From Thereva unica (Eukaryota > Arthropoda > Insecta > Diptera > Therevidae), in the NCBI GenBank assembly GCA_949987705.1, contig OX465286.1, positions 9,613,959 to 9,677,958 on the forward strand: a stretch of 64,000 nt of DNA. Direction: 5' to 3'. Shown here one piece after another: positions 1 to 8,968 of this stretch. The first letter of the stretch is position 1. Each line of letters starts with the position of its first letter. The notes beneath the pieces were generated by a model, which ran no database searches, was not told the DNA's origin, and saw nothing but the letters and a program-made list of their open reading frames with translations. The translations under genes and the position numbers were made by a program.

Positions 1-415
1 GTTGAGGGAAATATATAGGATGTGATTGTGAAATAAGACATTCCCTCAATCCGACGATGGATTAGAAGTGTTACAACAGTACGTTGGAAGTTGATTGACT
101 GGCTTCAGGTCAAAAGTTTTGAAAAAGGTTAGGAAATTATTGCACAGAGAGCTGTATGATAAGATATTGACGTTAAAGTCTCCTCCAACAATGATGCTAT
201 CATAATTGTTAGTCGCTTCGGAGAGCCACACTTCCAGTTCACTGGCTACAGGTAATGAGAATGTGCGAGGACAGTAAACCACGGTCGCAAGGCATTTTCT
301 AACACCACACACAATTTCAATGCTAAGGAATTCCAGAGTATTGGATTGTAGATTCTTTTACCTTAAAACAGTGGAGACCTTTTTTAACATAAACAGCGAC
401 TCGGCCACCGCCACC
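1..415 (-). pseudogene. Endonuclease-domain fragment of a CR1/Jockey-like non-LTR retrotransposon
   Basis: Read on the minus strand, the stretch from about 415 to 320 encodes GGRVAVYVKKGL, typical of the beta-strand region of apurinic-type endonucleases in non-LTR elements. After a frame break near 315 an 88-residue open stretch (312-46) follows with IIVGGDFNVNI, the conserved GDFN motif of the EEP fold. In an active element this domain nicks target DNA to prime reverse transcription. Only the middle of the domain is present, with at least one frame break, so it is a dead fragment; it continues off the window to the left. The style (GDFNVN, short loops) resembles the Jockey-B element at 23156-29645, but family identity is inferred. 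Confidence 0.7.
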
Positions 416-418
416 GAC

Positions 419-452
419 CTTTGAATAGAGAAGATATCTTCTCTATTCAAAG
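419..452. repeat. Perfect 34-bp palindrome
   Basis: Positions 419-452 are identical to their own reverse complement, centred on GATATC (17 bp per arm, no loop). It abuts the endonuclease fragment, and the short word GCCACCGAC occurs on both sides. It would extrude as a cruciform or hairpin. It may be the scar of a fold-back event or a junction of two fragments; no coding or RNA role is visible. Confidence 0.85.
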
Positions 453-2034
453 CCACCGACAGAGCCATCGAAGAATATTAATACTTTACATTTTTTTTAT
501 ATGATTTAACATTTTTAATTTATATTTTAATGAAATAATGTTATAAAATTTCTTGCCTTTTTTCATCTAAAAAATTGGTTTACGTAGCCGCCCCCATTTT
601 TGTTCGCGATGTAAATCGAGGGATTCCTGTCTACACAGAAACTTTGTTATAACAATAAATGTATAAAAATCCTATTTGTTTTCTAATATCACAGATAATA
701 ACGTACCAATTAAACATTTTTGCCTCTATTACATCAAGACGGGACGGGCATCCTGTAATGTCAAATGAAAACTGAGCTTGACACTTCGCCCCAAAAATAC
801 GAATGGCGAGATTTTTTTATTAAACGTTATTAAAAATCTAAAAACAAATAAATTCACACAAATAACAAACCAAAAACCATCGAAGTCAAAATATATATAG
901 ATATACATATTATATTAGAAAAGGATTTATAAAAATGTTATTTTGATACCAGAACAGAGCAACATTTAAAATGACAAAAGCTAAAAAAAAATGTGTGTGT
1001 GTAATTCCCAAATATGATTTCAATTAGAATATATGAACTTATGATAATTAATAATTAAATTAAACACAAGAAGATGAACCCAAGCAGTATTTTTTGTGGT
1101 GAAATTATACCTTAATAATAATAATAATAAAAGAAATGATCACTTATATTTCCCCTTCAATTTTGACATTCCACACTTACTTTACAACCATTGACATCAT
1201 TCATTCTGCGGCAAAATTAACTGTAATTTTTTTATTGTAAACAAAAACTACTTTTTTTTTATATATATTAAAAAGAAAAAATACAAAAAATTAAATAATC
1301 ACAATTTTCTTTTACCGAATAAAAATATGTACAATGTTTTTTTTTTGTTTAGTAAAGTAAAATTAATGAGAATTTGTATTTATTATTTTTCTGGGATTGA
1401 CGACTACATCTTCTTTTTTTTCGGACTCTTTATAGATTTATGCTAAGAATGCGTGTGTGCCATAAAAATTAAAAATTCTCCCTTGGTGTGCACTTTTTTT
1501 ATTTTTTTTAATTATTTCTTTTTTAAAGTTATTATATTGCTCACTGCAATTATTGATATTATATTATTTATTATAGAATGCGTGATTTATATATAAAATA
1601 ATAATTATAAAAGAAGGAATTATTGGCATTATCCGCACTAAACACACTTTAAGACTTTTTTATACAAGAAACTTAACGAACGTGAGTCGTAAAGGGTCGA
1701 AAGAACATTTTTCTTGTCAGAAACTGAAACTGGGTGTGCGTATTGACTATTTTCGGTGAATTTTTCTCTATTACTGTCCCTTTTCTTCTAATATAAATTG
1801 GCTGTGATGGACTGATATATCTTTTAAGTATAACAACTCAGCGGTAGAGTTCCCAAATGAGTTGGTTTCTTCGATAACTTGGATATGCGTGTGCATTTGG
1901 TTTATTAAAATGGAAATGTTTTTTTCATATATAATTAGAAGTAATTTACAAATATATTAATATAATTATTTATTAAACTAAAGATGTTTTATTAAAAATA
2001 TCAAGATCCAACGACAACTGCTAGTAACAAGCAA
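453..2034. other. AT-rich non-coding stretch
   Basis: About 1.6 kb of AT-rich DNA with poly-A/poly-T runs and a short AAT microsatellite near 1112-1130. No open frame with recognisable content, no terminal repeats and no splice-like exon were seen on either strand. Confidence 0.6.
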
Positions 2035-2108
2035 CGACGGCATCTGGTAGATAAGTTCTGAAAGTATACTCGACTATACTTTCAGAATTTATCTACCAGA
2101 TGTCGTCG
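2035..2108. repeat. 74-bp hairpin with 34-bp arms
   Basis: The arms 2035-2068 and 2075-2108 are reverse complements with two mismatches, separated by a 6-base loop (CTCGAC). The stem is too long and too perfect to be chance. It could be a very short MITE or fold-back, or a pre-miRNA-like stem; no target-site duplication is obvious and nothing shows transcription. Confidence 0.8.
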
Positions 2109-2501
2109 GCGCTGGTGTTTTAAAACGGAATCCGTGGAAACTATTTCTGTGTTGAATGAGCTTTATTTGATTTTTTTATATATATTTACTGGGGGTACAT
2201 TTGGCCCGGAAAAAGTCAAGACATTAAACTAACTACAGAAAATCAAATACAATGCAATGCCATATTATAACTAAGGTACAAAATGGCGGCTGTATAGTTA
2301 ATTATACTTTGTCGACTTAGGTCTATGGTTAATTCATGGTAAGTTCCGCCATCGACTCCGCCGTCGCCTGGTCCCAGGCCCTGGGTGTAAAAGGAGGAGG
2401 GTGGTCCATCTGCCGAATTGGCCAGAATCGGGAAACCGAAGAAACTAGACAAGAGACCGCATATTTTAAAGCGGCACCGGCCGCAGCGTATCCGCTGTGA
2501 G
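2109..2501. other. Unassigned sequence
   Basis: AT-rich until about 2320, then a GC-richer block. Open frames on both strands are short and carry no motif I recognise. Confidence 0.4.
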
Positions 2502-2599
2502 CAGCGCCGGCCCTACCTTTTGGCCAGGGTGAAGCGGGACTGTCTTTCGGCGCCTTTTAGTCGACGCTTTCACATACATTGTATTTCGGGTTGTCCTAG
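2502..2599 (-). repeat. Dispersed repeat shared with 38774-38876
   Basis: The reverse complement of this stretch matches 38774-38876 with scattered differences; the shared start is CTAGGACAA and the shared end GGGCCGGCGCTG. The CAGCGCCGGCCCT end looks like a hAT-type terminus (CAGNG). Only one end is recognisable in each copy, so the element is probably truncated. Confidence 0.6.
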
Positions 2600-2752
2600 T
2601 TGTACATATCGTTCGCTGTGAGGGTTTAGCGGCTCCAGAAGTGCAATATCTGTAGTCACTGTAGTTTTGTAGCGGGAAATGTGACTCCAAAGCAGGTCAA
2701 CCTCTAGTGTGGAGCTGCACCACTTTTGCAGCGACACATTTGTTGCGAGAGG

Positions 2753-2790
2753 CCAGGACCGGATCCCGGTTGTAGACTATAAATAATAAT
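2753..2790 (+). pseudogene. 3' tail of an RTE-like retrotransposon
   Basis: This reads LREARTGSRL then stop and matches the C-terminal end of the RTE-type fragment at 34022-34162 (LREARTGSWL, stop). Only the last dozen codons remain, followed by an AATAAT-rich tail. A 5'-truncated insertion or recombination remnant. Confidence 0.55.
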
Positions 2791-2826
2791 TTAGGGCTGT
2801 GACCCTGGCATTAGAGCAAGTATTTC

Positions 2827-3830
2827 TTACCAAAGTTGCTTCTCCGGTGTTTCGCCAGCTACGCTAGCCTTTCTGGCGGATATGTGGTTATTTGTCTTGT
2901 GCAGACTCCTGCAAGCCTTAAGTTGGTTACCTCGGGGTTTCTGCTTCCTTGGTGATCGGAGCGGAAATGATCGTGGTTGTTCGCCAGGTGCTGGCGGACG
3001 ATGAGGGGACATTGCAAGCTTGGCTAGGAGCACTTTTGGACATGGGATTTTCCTGATCCTAAGCTGCGCCCGACCAAACTTGCCGCCAATATGGCCACCC
3101 GTTTGTCTTAGCTCGTCAATAGACCTTTGGTCCACAGAGAACTCTCCACTCCTACACCTTTAGGGTCGTTTTTTTATCTTTAACGTTTTCAACAAAATGT
3201 ATCCGCAGGGATGCACGGATGCACCGGACCACAACATAGCTTCGCGGCAACTTTCCCTCGTCTACAGCGACAAGGCTTGCTCCTTTCAGGACTCTGTGGT
3301 CAGGAGATTCTTCGGATATACACATCGCAAGAACGTCCATTCTGACACTTTCTGCCATTTGATCAGACTTATTTTCTGAAGGGTTGTCAGTCAGATTCTC
3401 AAACCGTATGGCCGGAGCCTTCACCCTTTCGCTGAGTTATTGTGGTTTGGAGGATCTAACTATCTTCTTATTAAGTAAAACGACATTCTTCTCTTCCTCG
3501 AGGTCGACGCAGAGCCCAGCAGCTTCTACACGGGAGTTCCAGAATTCTTCTAAAACATTTTCTGCCTACACCATTCCGTCGTCTCAAAGCGGTCGCTTTT
3601 TTAGGTCGCCTCTCCGATGGAGCAAAACGTGCCCGTACTTCCGCAGGTGGGCCTTTAAGGAGATCTTCTAATGTAGGAGTGATCTAAGCACACTCCACCG
3701 TAGTTTGTGGACTCTGCCTGCCCTCCTTGAAGAGGTATCCCGAAAATTTCCCTTCATTGGAGCCACATTCGGCACCCAACTCCATGGGTTCAGAAATATC
3801 CAACTGGCCTTGCTGGTCGTCCTGTTAGGG
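2827..3830 (-). pseudogene. ORF1 (gag-like) region of a LOA/R1-like non-LTR element
   Basis: On the minus strand the sequence reads in broken frames through a segment around 3380-3200 with SDQMAESVRMDVLAM and a following GASLVAVDEGKLPR. The same layout appears in a second copy on the plus strand at 37600-38400 (ARIGVLATNNPESLLT...GLEQPA). The pattern (hydrophobic strand, acidic/proline turn, LT start of a helix) resembles the DUF4780-type ORF1 domain of insect R1/LOA-like elements; this is an assignment by eye. The frame then runs towards 2827 with a basic IGGKFGRAQLRIRK stretch. Several frame breaks mean it is not functional. Its own 5' region is the repeat at 3831-4140. Confidence 0.5.
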
Positions 3831-4140
3831 ACGTAGGTAGCCCTAATAAGGCATCCTGCCAGCTTAACCGGTTAATAATAGGGTACCAAATTTCCGCTTA
3901 GATGGGGTCTTCATCTAGCGGTCGGTGCACCTCCTTTTTCACCTGGTAGTCTGGTACTGTTGTCGTCCCAGCCTTTGTCGGCTGGTTAGTGGGATTCACT
4001 TGTGGAGGAGGCATAACACTCCAACAAGACTGTCTCTCGATAGCCCTGACGGTTGTGACTCACCCGGCTGTTAAAAAATGGATGCACTCATATAACACTC
4101 AGTAGTGCAAACGCGAGGCTCACTGCCTTCTCCTGCATAG
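3831..4140 (-). repeat. 5' region of the LOA/R1-like element; matches 60120-60400
   Basis: Its reverse complement aligns over about 280 bp with 60120-60400, including EKAVSLAFAL-coding DNA, GTTGGAGTGTTATGCCTCC, and GGTGCACCGACCGCTAG. It lies directly upstream (in element orientation) of the ORF1 relic, so it is probably the 5' UTR of that family. A short open frame (minus strand, about 4226-4090) crosses it. Confidence 0.7.
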
Positions 4141-4230
4141 GAGTTTCCATAACAATTTCATTGGACTCATATTTAATTTCTTTAAAACTTTTCTTTTCCT
4201 TTAGAATAATTTCGGTTTTATCAATAGTAT

Positions 4231-4714
4231 TGTGATGATTATGCGCCATCTGTTTGTCGAGAGGATGAATCAACGATTTTCGGTTGTTGTCTGAACTAAG
4301 AATTTAAGTACTAAACTAAAATTGGAACGCGCGATAAGTGAAGACAACTTCAAGCTCCTGGACGAAAAGAATAGAACATACCACTAGGCTCGAGAAAAAG
4401 GACTCGAGAAGGTTCCAGAAAGTAGACAAAGGTAGAACTGCCGATATAAAAGCGCCTGGCAGCCGCTATCGAGTCAGTTTTTGATTATAAAGGCGATACA
4501 AGTGTTCCAAAGTGGAAAGTGGTGAAATAAAAAGCGATAATTAGAGTTTAATAGTGCGAGTTATTAAATTTGCTAGTGATTATAGTGAACTGTGAGAATT
4601 GTGTTAGTAATTAAATTGTGTTTTGGTTTGTGATAAATAAATTATTGTGTGGATAATTAAAAAGTGTATTCCTTAATTAATCCTACGAATCCGTTAAGCT
4701 GTAAAAACGTAACA
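4231..4714 (+). repeat. 5' LTR
   Basis: Begins TGT and ends ACA. It contains a TATA box and TCAGT initiator (see 4445-4478) and AATAAA signals at 4526 and 4636. It is identical to 7511-7994. Confidence 0.95.
4445..4478 (+). promoter_or_regulatory. LTR core promoter: TATA box plus TCAGT initiator
   Basis: TATAAA at 4445-4450 is followed by the arthropod initiator TCAGT at 4474-4478, whose A (4476) sits 31 bases downstream of the first T of TATA, the canonical spacing. This predicts the U3/R boundary near 4476. The same signal occurs in the 3' LTR at 7725-7758. Confidence 0.7.
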
Positions 4715-4716
4715 AT

Positions 4717-4735
4717 TGGTGTCAGAAGTGGGATT
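4717..4735 (+). promoter_or_regulatory. Primer-binding site, tRNA-Leu-like
   Basis: TGGTGTCAGAAGTGGGATT starts two bases after the LTR. Its complement ends in TGACACCA, like the 3' end of an insect leucine tRNA plus CCA, which mdg3/micropia-type elements are known to use. The tRNA identity is from memory of tRNA ends and was not searched. Confidence 0.75.
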
Positions 4736-4826
4736 AATTAAGAGATAAGTGAAATCGGTGAACTTGAATAATAATTGTGACTGGAATTTAAATTTTGTGC
4801 GTGAGAAATAAGGACTTATTAATAAA

Positions 4827-7499
4827 ATGGGTCGAAAATTAGTTGATTTGCGTACTGTGGATTTGAAAAGAGAACTAAGTAAACGCTCGTTGTCAACGGT
4901 GGGTGCTAAAAGTTCCTTAACCGCGCTGCTTCGAGAAGCTATGGTGAACGAGGGAAAAGATCCTGAAACCTACATTTTTGAAGACGAGGTAGAAGCGGAA
5001 CCAGAAGAATCGACAGTGAGTATGGCAGAACTTTTTAAGACATTGATGGTGATGAAGGAAGCGCAAGAACGGTCATCAGCAGAGATGAAGGAAGTGACAG
5101 CCGAGATGAAAGAAGCGCAAGAACGGTCATCAGCAGAGATGAAGGAAGTGACAGCCGAGATGAAAGAAGCGCAAGAACGGTCATCAGCTGCGCAAGAACG
5201 TGCATCAGCAGAGATGAAGGAAGCGACAACAGAGATCAAGACGGAAGTGATGGCGCTAAAAGACGAACAGAAATTGTTGGCAATAGCTCATGAACGCTCG
5301 TTAGCAGAGCTCAAAGAGTCGATGGAAGAACAGAGGAGCCAGCTGGATAACATGAAAGAAAATGTAAGGAATGATCTGGAGAAGCTCGAAAATTCCATGA
5401 GGGAAAATGATGAAAAGTTGAAGATGGAACTAGAATCGGTCAGAGCCGACCTGGAAAGAGTAAAGATTCACCACCCAGCGACGGCATCTCACGAAGTCAT
5501 CGGAGTTAGGAAACTACAACCTCCAACTTTCGACGGACAAAGCCCATGGCCTACTTACAAGCTTCAATTCGAAGCAGCAGCAGCAGGTAATTTCTGGACC
5601 GAGGAGGAAAAATCAATGGCCTTAACTTTGTCACTAAGGGGTACAGCAGCAGAAATATTGCAGTCAATACCAGCAGAACATCGCAACAGCTACGGGTTCT
5701 TAGTTCAAGCGCTGGAAATGCGTTACGGTGATCAGCACATGCAAGAGGTTTATCGACTTCAACTTCGCAATCGACTTCAAAAGCCAGGAGAAACTTTACA
5801 ACAACTATGCGCCGATATCGAGAGGTTAGTGCATCTGGCTTATCCTAGCTTCGGCCAAGACTACATCAACGAAGTAGCAAGAGAGGCTTTCCTGAACTCT
5901 TTTACCGACCGGGATCTACAAATGGCAGCCAGATTGGCCGGGAAGAATACTACCGCCGAAGTTTTGGCATATGCTCTGGCATACGAGGCAGCGAAGCAAG
6001 CAACAAGGAATACGGTCCACCTCAGGGGAATCAATATGACTGAGAACATTTGCCATCGAGTCAACACCTCGGAAGTACGTCGTCGTCTACGATGCTGGAA
6101 CTGTGGTGAGCCGGGCCATTTACAAAGGAGTTGCCGAAAGCGAAGGAGAGTGGAATCGCCAGGGAGTAGGAGTGGCTCAACATACTGTGGAAAATGTGGA
6201 CAACGGCAGAAAGGCGACCGGAGGGAGTTGGTGGGGAAAATTGAGACCCCTGATGTTATCGTCAACATCACCCAACTGCAGCGTGGCAACAACAGCCTTG
6301 TCATCGAGGGGAAAGTTGGCGATGAACAATACACAATTACCGTGGATACAGGTGCTTCAAGATCTGTCATCAGGGCTGATTTGGTCGGTAGAAAGTGGCT
6401 GAAAAACGCAGACCAGTACATCCTGAAAACTGTAACAGGACAGCCAGTGAAATTACATGGGGAGACAATGATGGATGTGGTGCTTGGCGACATTGAGTTT
6501 ACACATGCGTTCCTGGTAGCTGACATAGTAGACGAGTGTATTCTTGGTTTGGACTTTATGACAACACACGGAATACTATTGGACCTTGGAGAATTGATGA
6601 TGAAACACCGCAACAGGGGAATTCCAATGGATATTGCTCGGTCCCGGCGACCATGCGAACCAGCTTTTAAAGATCGTTGGTGTATTGAGGAAAAGTGTCA
6701 AAAGATGACTGCTGAGCCAAGCATAAAATACAAGGACCAGGGAATTCGAGATGCGCAACGCGACGACCCGGACATATCTGCGATTTTGTCATGGAAAGAA
6801 CACGAGGAGAAGCCTAAATGGAAAGACATCGCAGAGAGAAGTGAAATCCTGAAGAGCTATTGGGCCCAATGGGATTCATTGCATATCGAAGGAGGAGTAT
6901 TGAAGCGCAAATGGGAAACAGCTGATGGTACCTCTCATCGAATGCAGGTGCTGGTCCCTCGTGCTGGAATAACAGATATTCTCGAGGAGTGTCATAATAA
7001 CCCGTCAGGAGGACATTTGGGAGTCAACAAAACTCTGGCAAAAATAAAGGAGAGATTCTATTGGCTTCATATGCGGGAGGATGTTACGAACTGGTGTCGT
7101 AAATGTGCAGTTTGTGCCGGCAGTAAAGGCCCTCGAGTCAGAGCGAAAGAAGAAACGCGACAATACAACGTTGGGACCTCAGTTGAGAAAATCGGAAGGG
7201 AGAAACCTAAGACGGCCAGTGATAGGATGAAACCACGGTACGACCTCCGAGCAAACTGTAACGGATACCAGGAAGGTGACCTCGTTTGGCTGTTCAACCC
7301 TCGAAGACGGAAAGGCAAGTCTCCGAAACTTCAGCGTCAGTGGGAGGGGCCCTATAAAATCCTAACACGGATCAACGACGTGGTCTACAGGATTCAACAA
7401 GGACCCAAAGCAAAGAAGAAGATTGTGCACATAGACAGGCTGTGCCCATATCATCAGCCGGATCCAGGATGGACAACTGTTCGGGACGAACAGTCCTAA
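4827..7499 (+). CDS. Gag-protease-partial integrase polyprotein of the deleted gypsy-type element (890 aa)
   Basis: One uninterrupted ORF from the first ATG after the primer site. Residues about 4-40 resemble a SAP DNA-binding motif (VDLKRELSKRSLSTVGAKSS). Residues 75-215 are a highly charged coiled coil with 18-residue repeats. A capsid-like region (about 230-400) follows, then a CCHC zinc knuckle at 423-436 (CWNCGEPGHLQRSC) and an aspartic protease with DTGAS at 507-511. After residue about 600 the frame jumps to an integrase H2C2 zinc domain (H723, H730, C760, C763) and then, near 780, to the integrase C-terminal GPY/F-type module (ASDRMKPRYDLRAN, WEGPYKI). The YxDD reverse transcriptase, RNase H and DDE core are missing. 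Both deletions keep frame, so the product is a packaging-type protein rather than an enzyme set. Confidence 0.9.
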   Translation: MGRKLVDLRTVDLKRELSKRSLSTVGAKSSLTALLREAMVNEGKDPETYIFEDEVEAEPEESTVSMAELFKTLMVMKEAQERSSAEMKEVTAEMKEAQERSSAEMKEVTAEMKEAQERSSAAQERASAEMKEATTEIKTEVMALKDEQKLLAIAHERSLAELKESMEEQRSQLDNMKENVRNDLEKLENSMRENDEKLKMELESVRADLERVKIHHPATASHEVIGVRKLQPPTFDGQSPWPTYKLQFEAAAAGNFWTEEEKSMALTLSLRGTAAEILQSIPAEHRNSYGFLVQALEMRYGDQHMQEVYRLQLRNRLQKPGETLQQLCADIERLVHLAYPSFGQDYINEVAREAFLNSFTDRDLQMAARLAGKNTTAEVLAYALAYEAAKQATRNTVHLRGINMTENICHRVNTSEVRRRLRCWNCGEPGHLQRSCRKRRRVESPGSRSGSTYCGKCGQRQKGDRRELVGKIETPDVIVNITQLQRGNNSLVIEGKVGDEQYTITVDTGASRSVIRADLVGRKWLKNADQYILKTVTGQPVKLHGETMMDVVLGDIEFTHAFLVADIVDECILGLDFMTTHGILLDLGELMMKHRNRGIPMDIARSRRPCEPAFKDRWCIEEKCQKMTAEPSIKYKDQGIRDAQRDDPDISAILSWKEHEEKPKWKDIAERSEILKSYWAQWDSLHIEGGVLKRKWETADGTSHRMQVLVPRAGITDILEECHNNPSGGHLGVNKTLAKIKERFYWLHMREDVTNWCRKCAVCAGSKGPRVRAKEETRQYNVGTSVEKIGREKPKTASDRMKPRYDLRANCNGYQEGDLVWLFNPRRRKGKSPKLQRQWEGPYKILTRINDVVYRIQQGPKAKKKIVHIDRLCPYHQPDPGWTTVRDEQS
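5052..5234 (+). repeat. 54-bp tandem repeat inside gag coiled coil
   Basis: Units at 5052-5105 and 5106-5159 are nearly identical 54-mers (18 codons, MKEAQERSSAEMKEVTAE). A third, partial unit and a shorter derivative (QERASAEMKEATTE) follow to 5234. All keep frame and heptad-like spacing, extending the coiled coil; copy number is likely variable between element copies. Confidence 0.85.
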
Positions 7500-7510
7500 G
7501 AAGGGGGCAA
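7500..7510 (+). promoter_or_regulatory. Polypurine tract
   Basis: GAAGGGGGCAA lies directly upstream of the 3' LTR and just after the stop codon, in the position of the plus-strand primer in LTR elements. Confidence 0.75.
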
Positions 7511-7994
7511 TGTGATGATTATGCGCCATCTGTTTGTCGAGAGGATGAATCAACGATTTTCGGTTGTTGTCTGAACTAAGAATTTAAGTACTAAACTAAA
7601 ATTGGAACGCGCGATAAGTGAAGACAACTTCAAGCTCCTGGACGAAAAGAATAGAACATACCACTAGGCTCGAGAAAAAGGACTCGAGAAGGTTCCAGAA
7701 AGTAGACAAAGGTAGAACTGCCGATATAAAAGCGCCTGGCAGCCGCTATCGAGTCAGTTTTTGATTATAAAGGCGATACAAGTGTTCCAAAGTGGAAAGT
7801 GGTGAAATAAAAAGCGATAATTAGAGTTTAATAGTGCGAGTTATTAAATTTGCTAGTGATTATAGTGAACTGTGAGAATTGTGTTAGTAATTAAATTGTG
7901 TTTTGGTTTGTGATAAATAAATTATTGTGTGGATAATTAAAAAGTGTATTCCTTAATTAATCCTACGAATCCGTTAAGCTGTAAAAACGTAACA
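7511..7994 (+). repeat. 3' LTR
   Basis: Identical to 4231-4714; followed by the GTAT target duplication. Confidence 0.95.
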
Positions 7995-7998
7995 GTAT

Positions 7999-8663
7999 CA
8001 TTAAATTACAACTTCAAAAATATCGTTTAATGATTGATACCCACTGGGGTGCGGAAGCCTACTTTAAGACATGACGAAGCCTTCTTTTGAAGCTTAGGAG
8101 CCCTTTTTGTCATTGGGAGGAAGCGTTGCATTTTCTTCCCGACAGCTTCTTCAGAAGCTCAATGGAATCTCTTTTGTAGGGCTTTTACGAAAGCTTTTAA
8201 ACGCCCAAAATATGTTTCAAAGAAGTCTCCTGCATAAGGCTAAAAAAGCTCGTTTTTTATTTTCTTGAAGAAAAATTTGTCTGTCAGAAAACCAAAATCT
8301 TCGTAACACCTTCCAAAGGATACGATGTGGAAGCAATTCTTTACTGCTTATCGAGAATAGCTTCAATATTTTCCCGCTGGGATTATCACTGGTTTGATAG
8401 TGAGAATTCAGCAATTGAAAGTCCATAGCTGAATTCTGCAGTGCTGCGACAGTCTTGTGTTTATAAAAATCCCCTTTGAAAACATTTTAAAACACGTCGA
8501 ATTCAGTGTGAACGCTTTTGAGCTTTTCAAAACGACTGGTTCATAAAACATGTTTTGGGTGTCAGTGTGAACCCCCTGCTATTAATACTAAAAGCACAAA
8601 GGCTTTTAGCTTATGTTACAACCTTTTTAACGATCGCTAATTTTAGAAAGCTTTCTAAATATA
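7999..8663. other. Unassigned AT-rich sequence
   Basis: Continues the target of the LTR element. It has many AAGCTT/AAAGCTT words but no domain, clear inverted-repeat ends or long open frame. Confidence 0.45.
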
Positions 8664-8968
8664 GGCCTCGATTCCCAGATCCGACGGGAGGGAAGTGAGT
8701 TGCGGATTTGACACTTTGCGATTCTCAGATCCGCAACCCCGAATTTCTTTTTGACATTTTCCGCGCTGTAAAAGTGTGATCCGCAACAAATTTTCTGCGG
8801 ATTCGAACGACAAATGCGCCTGAGATAATCCGACATCATATATTTCATTATCGCGTGAGTCTTCACTCCGAATTTTCGATTTAAACCAATTCGGGACTGC
8901 GGATTTGAGAATCGCAAAGTGTCAAATCCTCACTCACTTCCCTCCCGTCGGATCTGGGAATCGAGGCC
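8664..8968. mobile_element. MITE with about 80-bp terminal inverted repeats (305 bp)
   Basis: Left end GGCCTCGATTCCCAGATCCG and right end inverted copy are perfect for the first 37 bases; the repeats then continue to about 80 bp with a few mismatches. ATA flanks both sides (8661-8663, 8969-8971), a likely 3-bp target duplication. No coding capacity. A 3-bp duplication would fit PIF/Harbinger-like transposases, but ATA is not their usual TWA target, so the superfamily is left open. Confidence 0.85.

Larger units (their letters stand above)
4231..7994 (+). mobile_element. Young gypsy-type LTR retrotransposon, internally deleted, 3764 bp
   Basis: Two 484-bp LTRs (4231-4714 and 7511-7994) look identical base for base, both TGTGATG...GTAACA. 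The element is flanked by a 4-bp target duplication GTAT (4227-4230 and 7995-7998). A primer-binding site follows the 5' LTR and a purine-rich tract precedes the 3' LTR. The single internal ORF runs 4827-7499. Identical LTRs imply a very recent insertion. Reverse transcriptase, RNase H and integrase core are absent, so mobility would require enzymes from a full-length relative. Confidence 0.95.

Noticed and set aside
5861..6613. 250-codon minus-strand open frame
   Set aside because: It is antisense to the zinc-knuckle/protease part of the LTR element's intact ORF and has no domain of its own.
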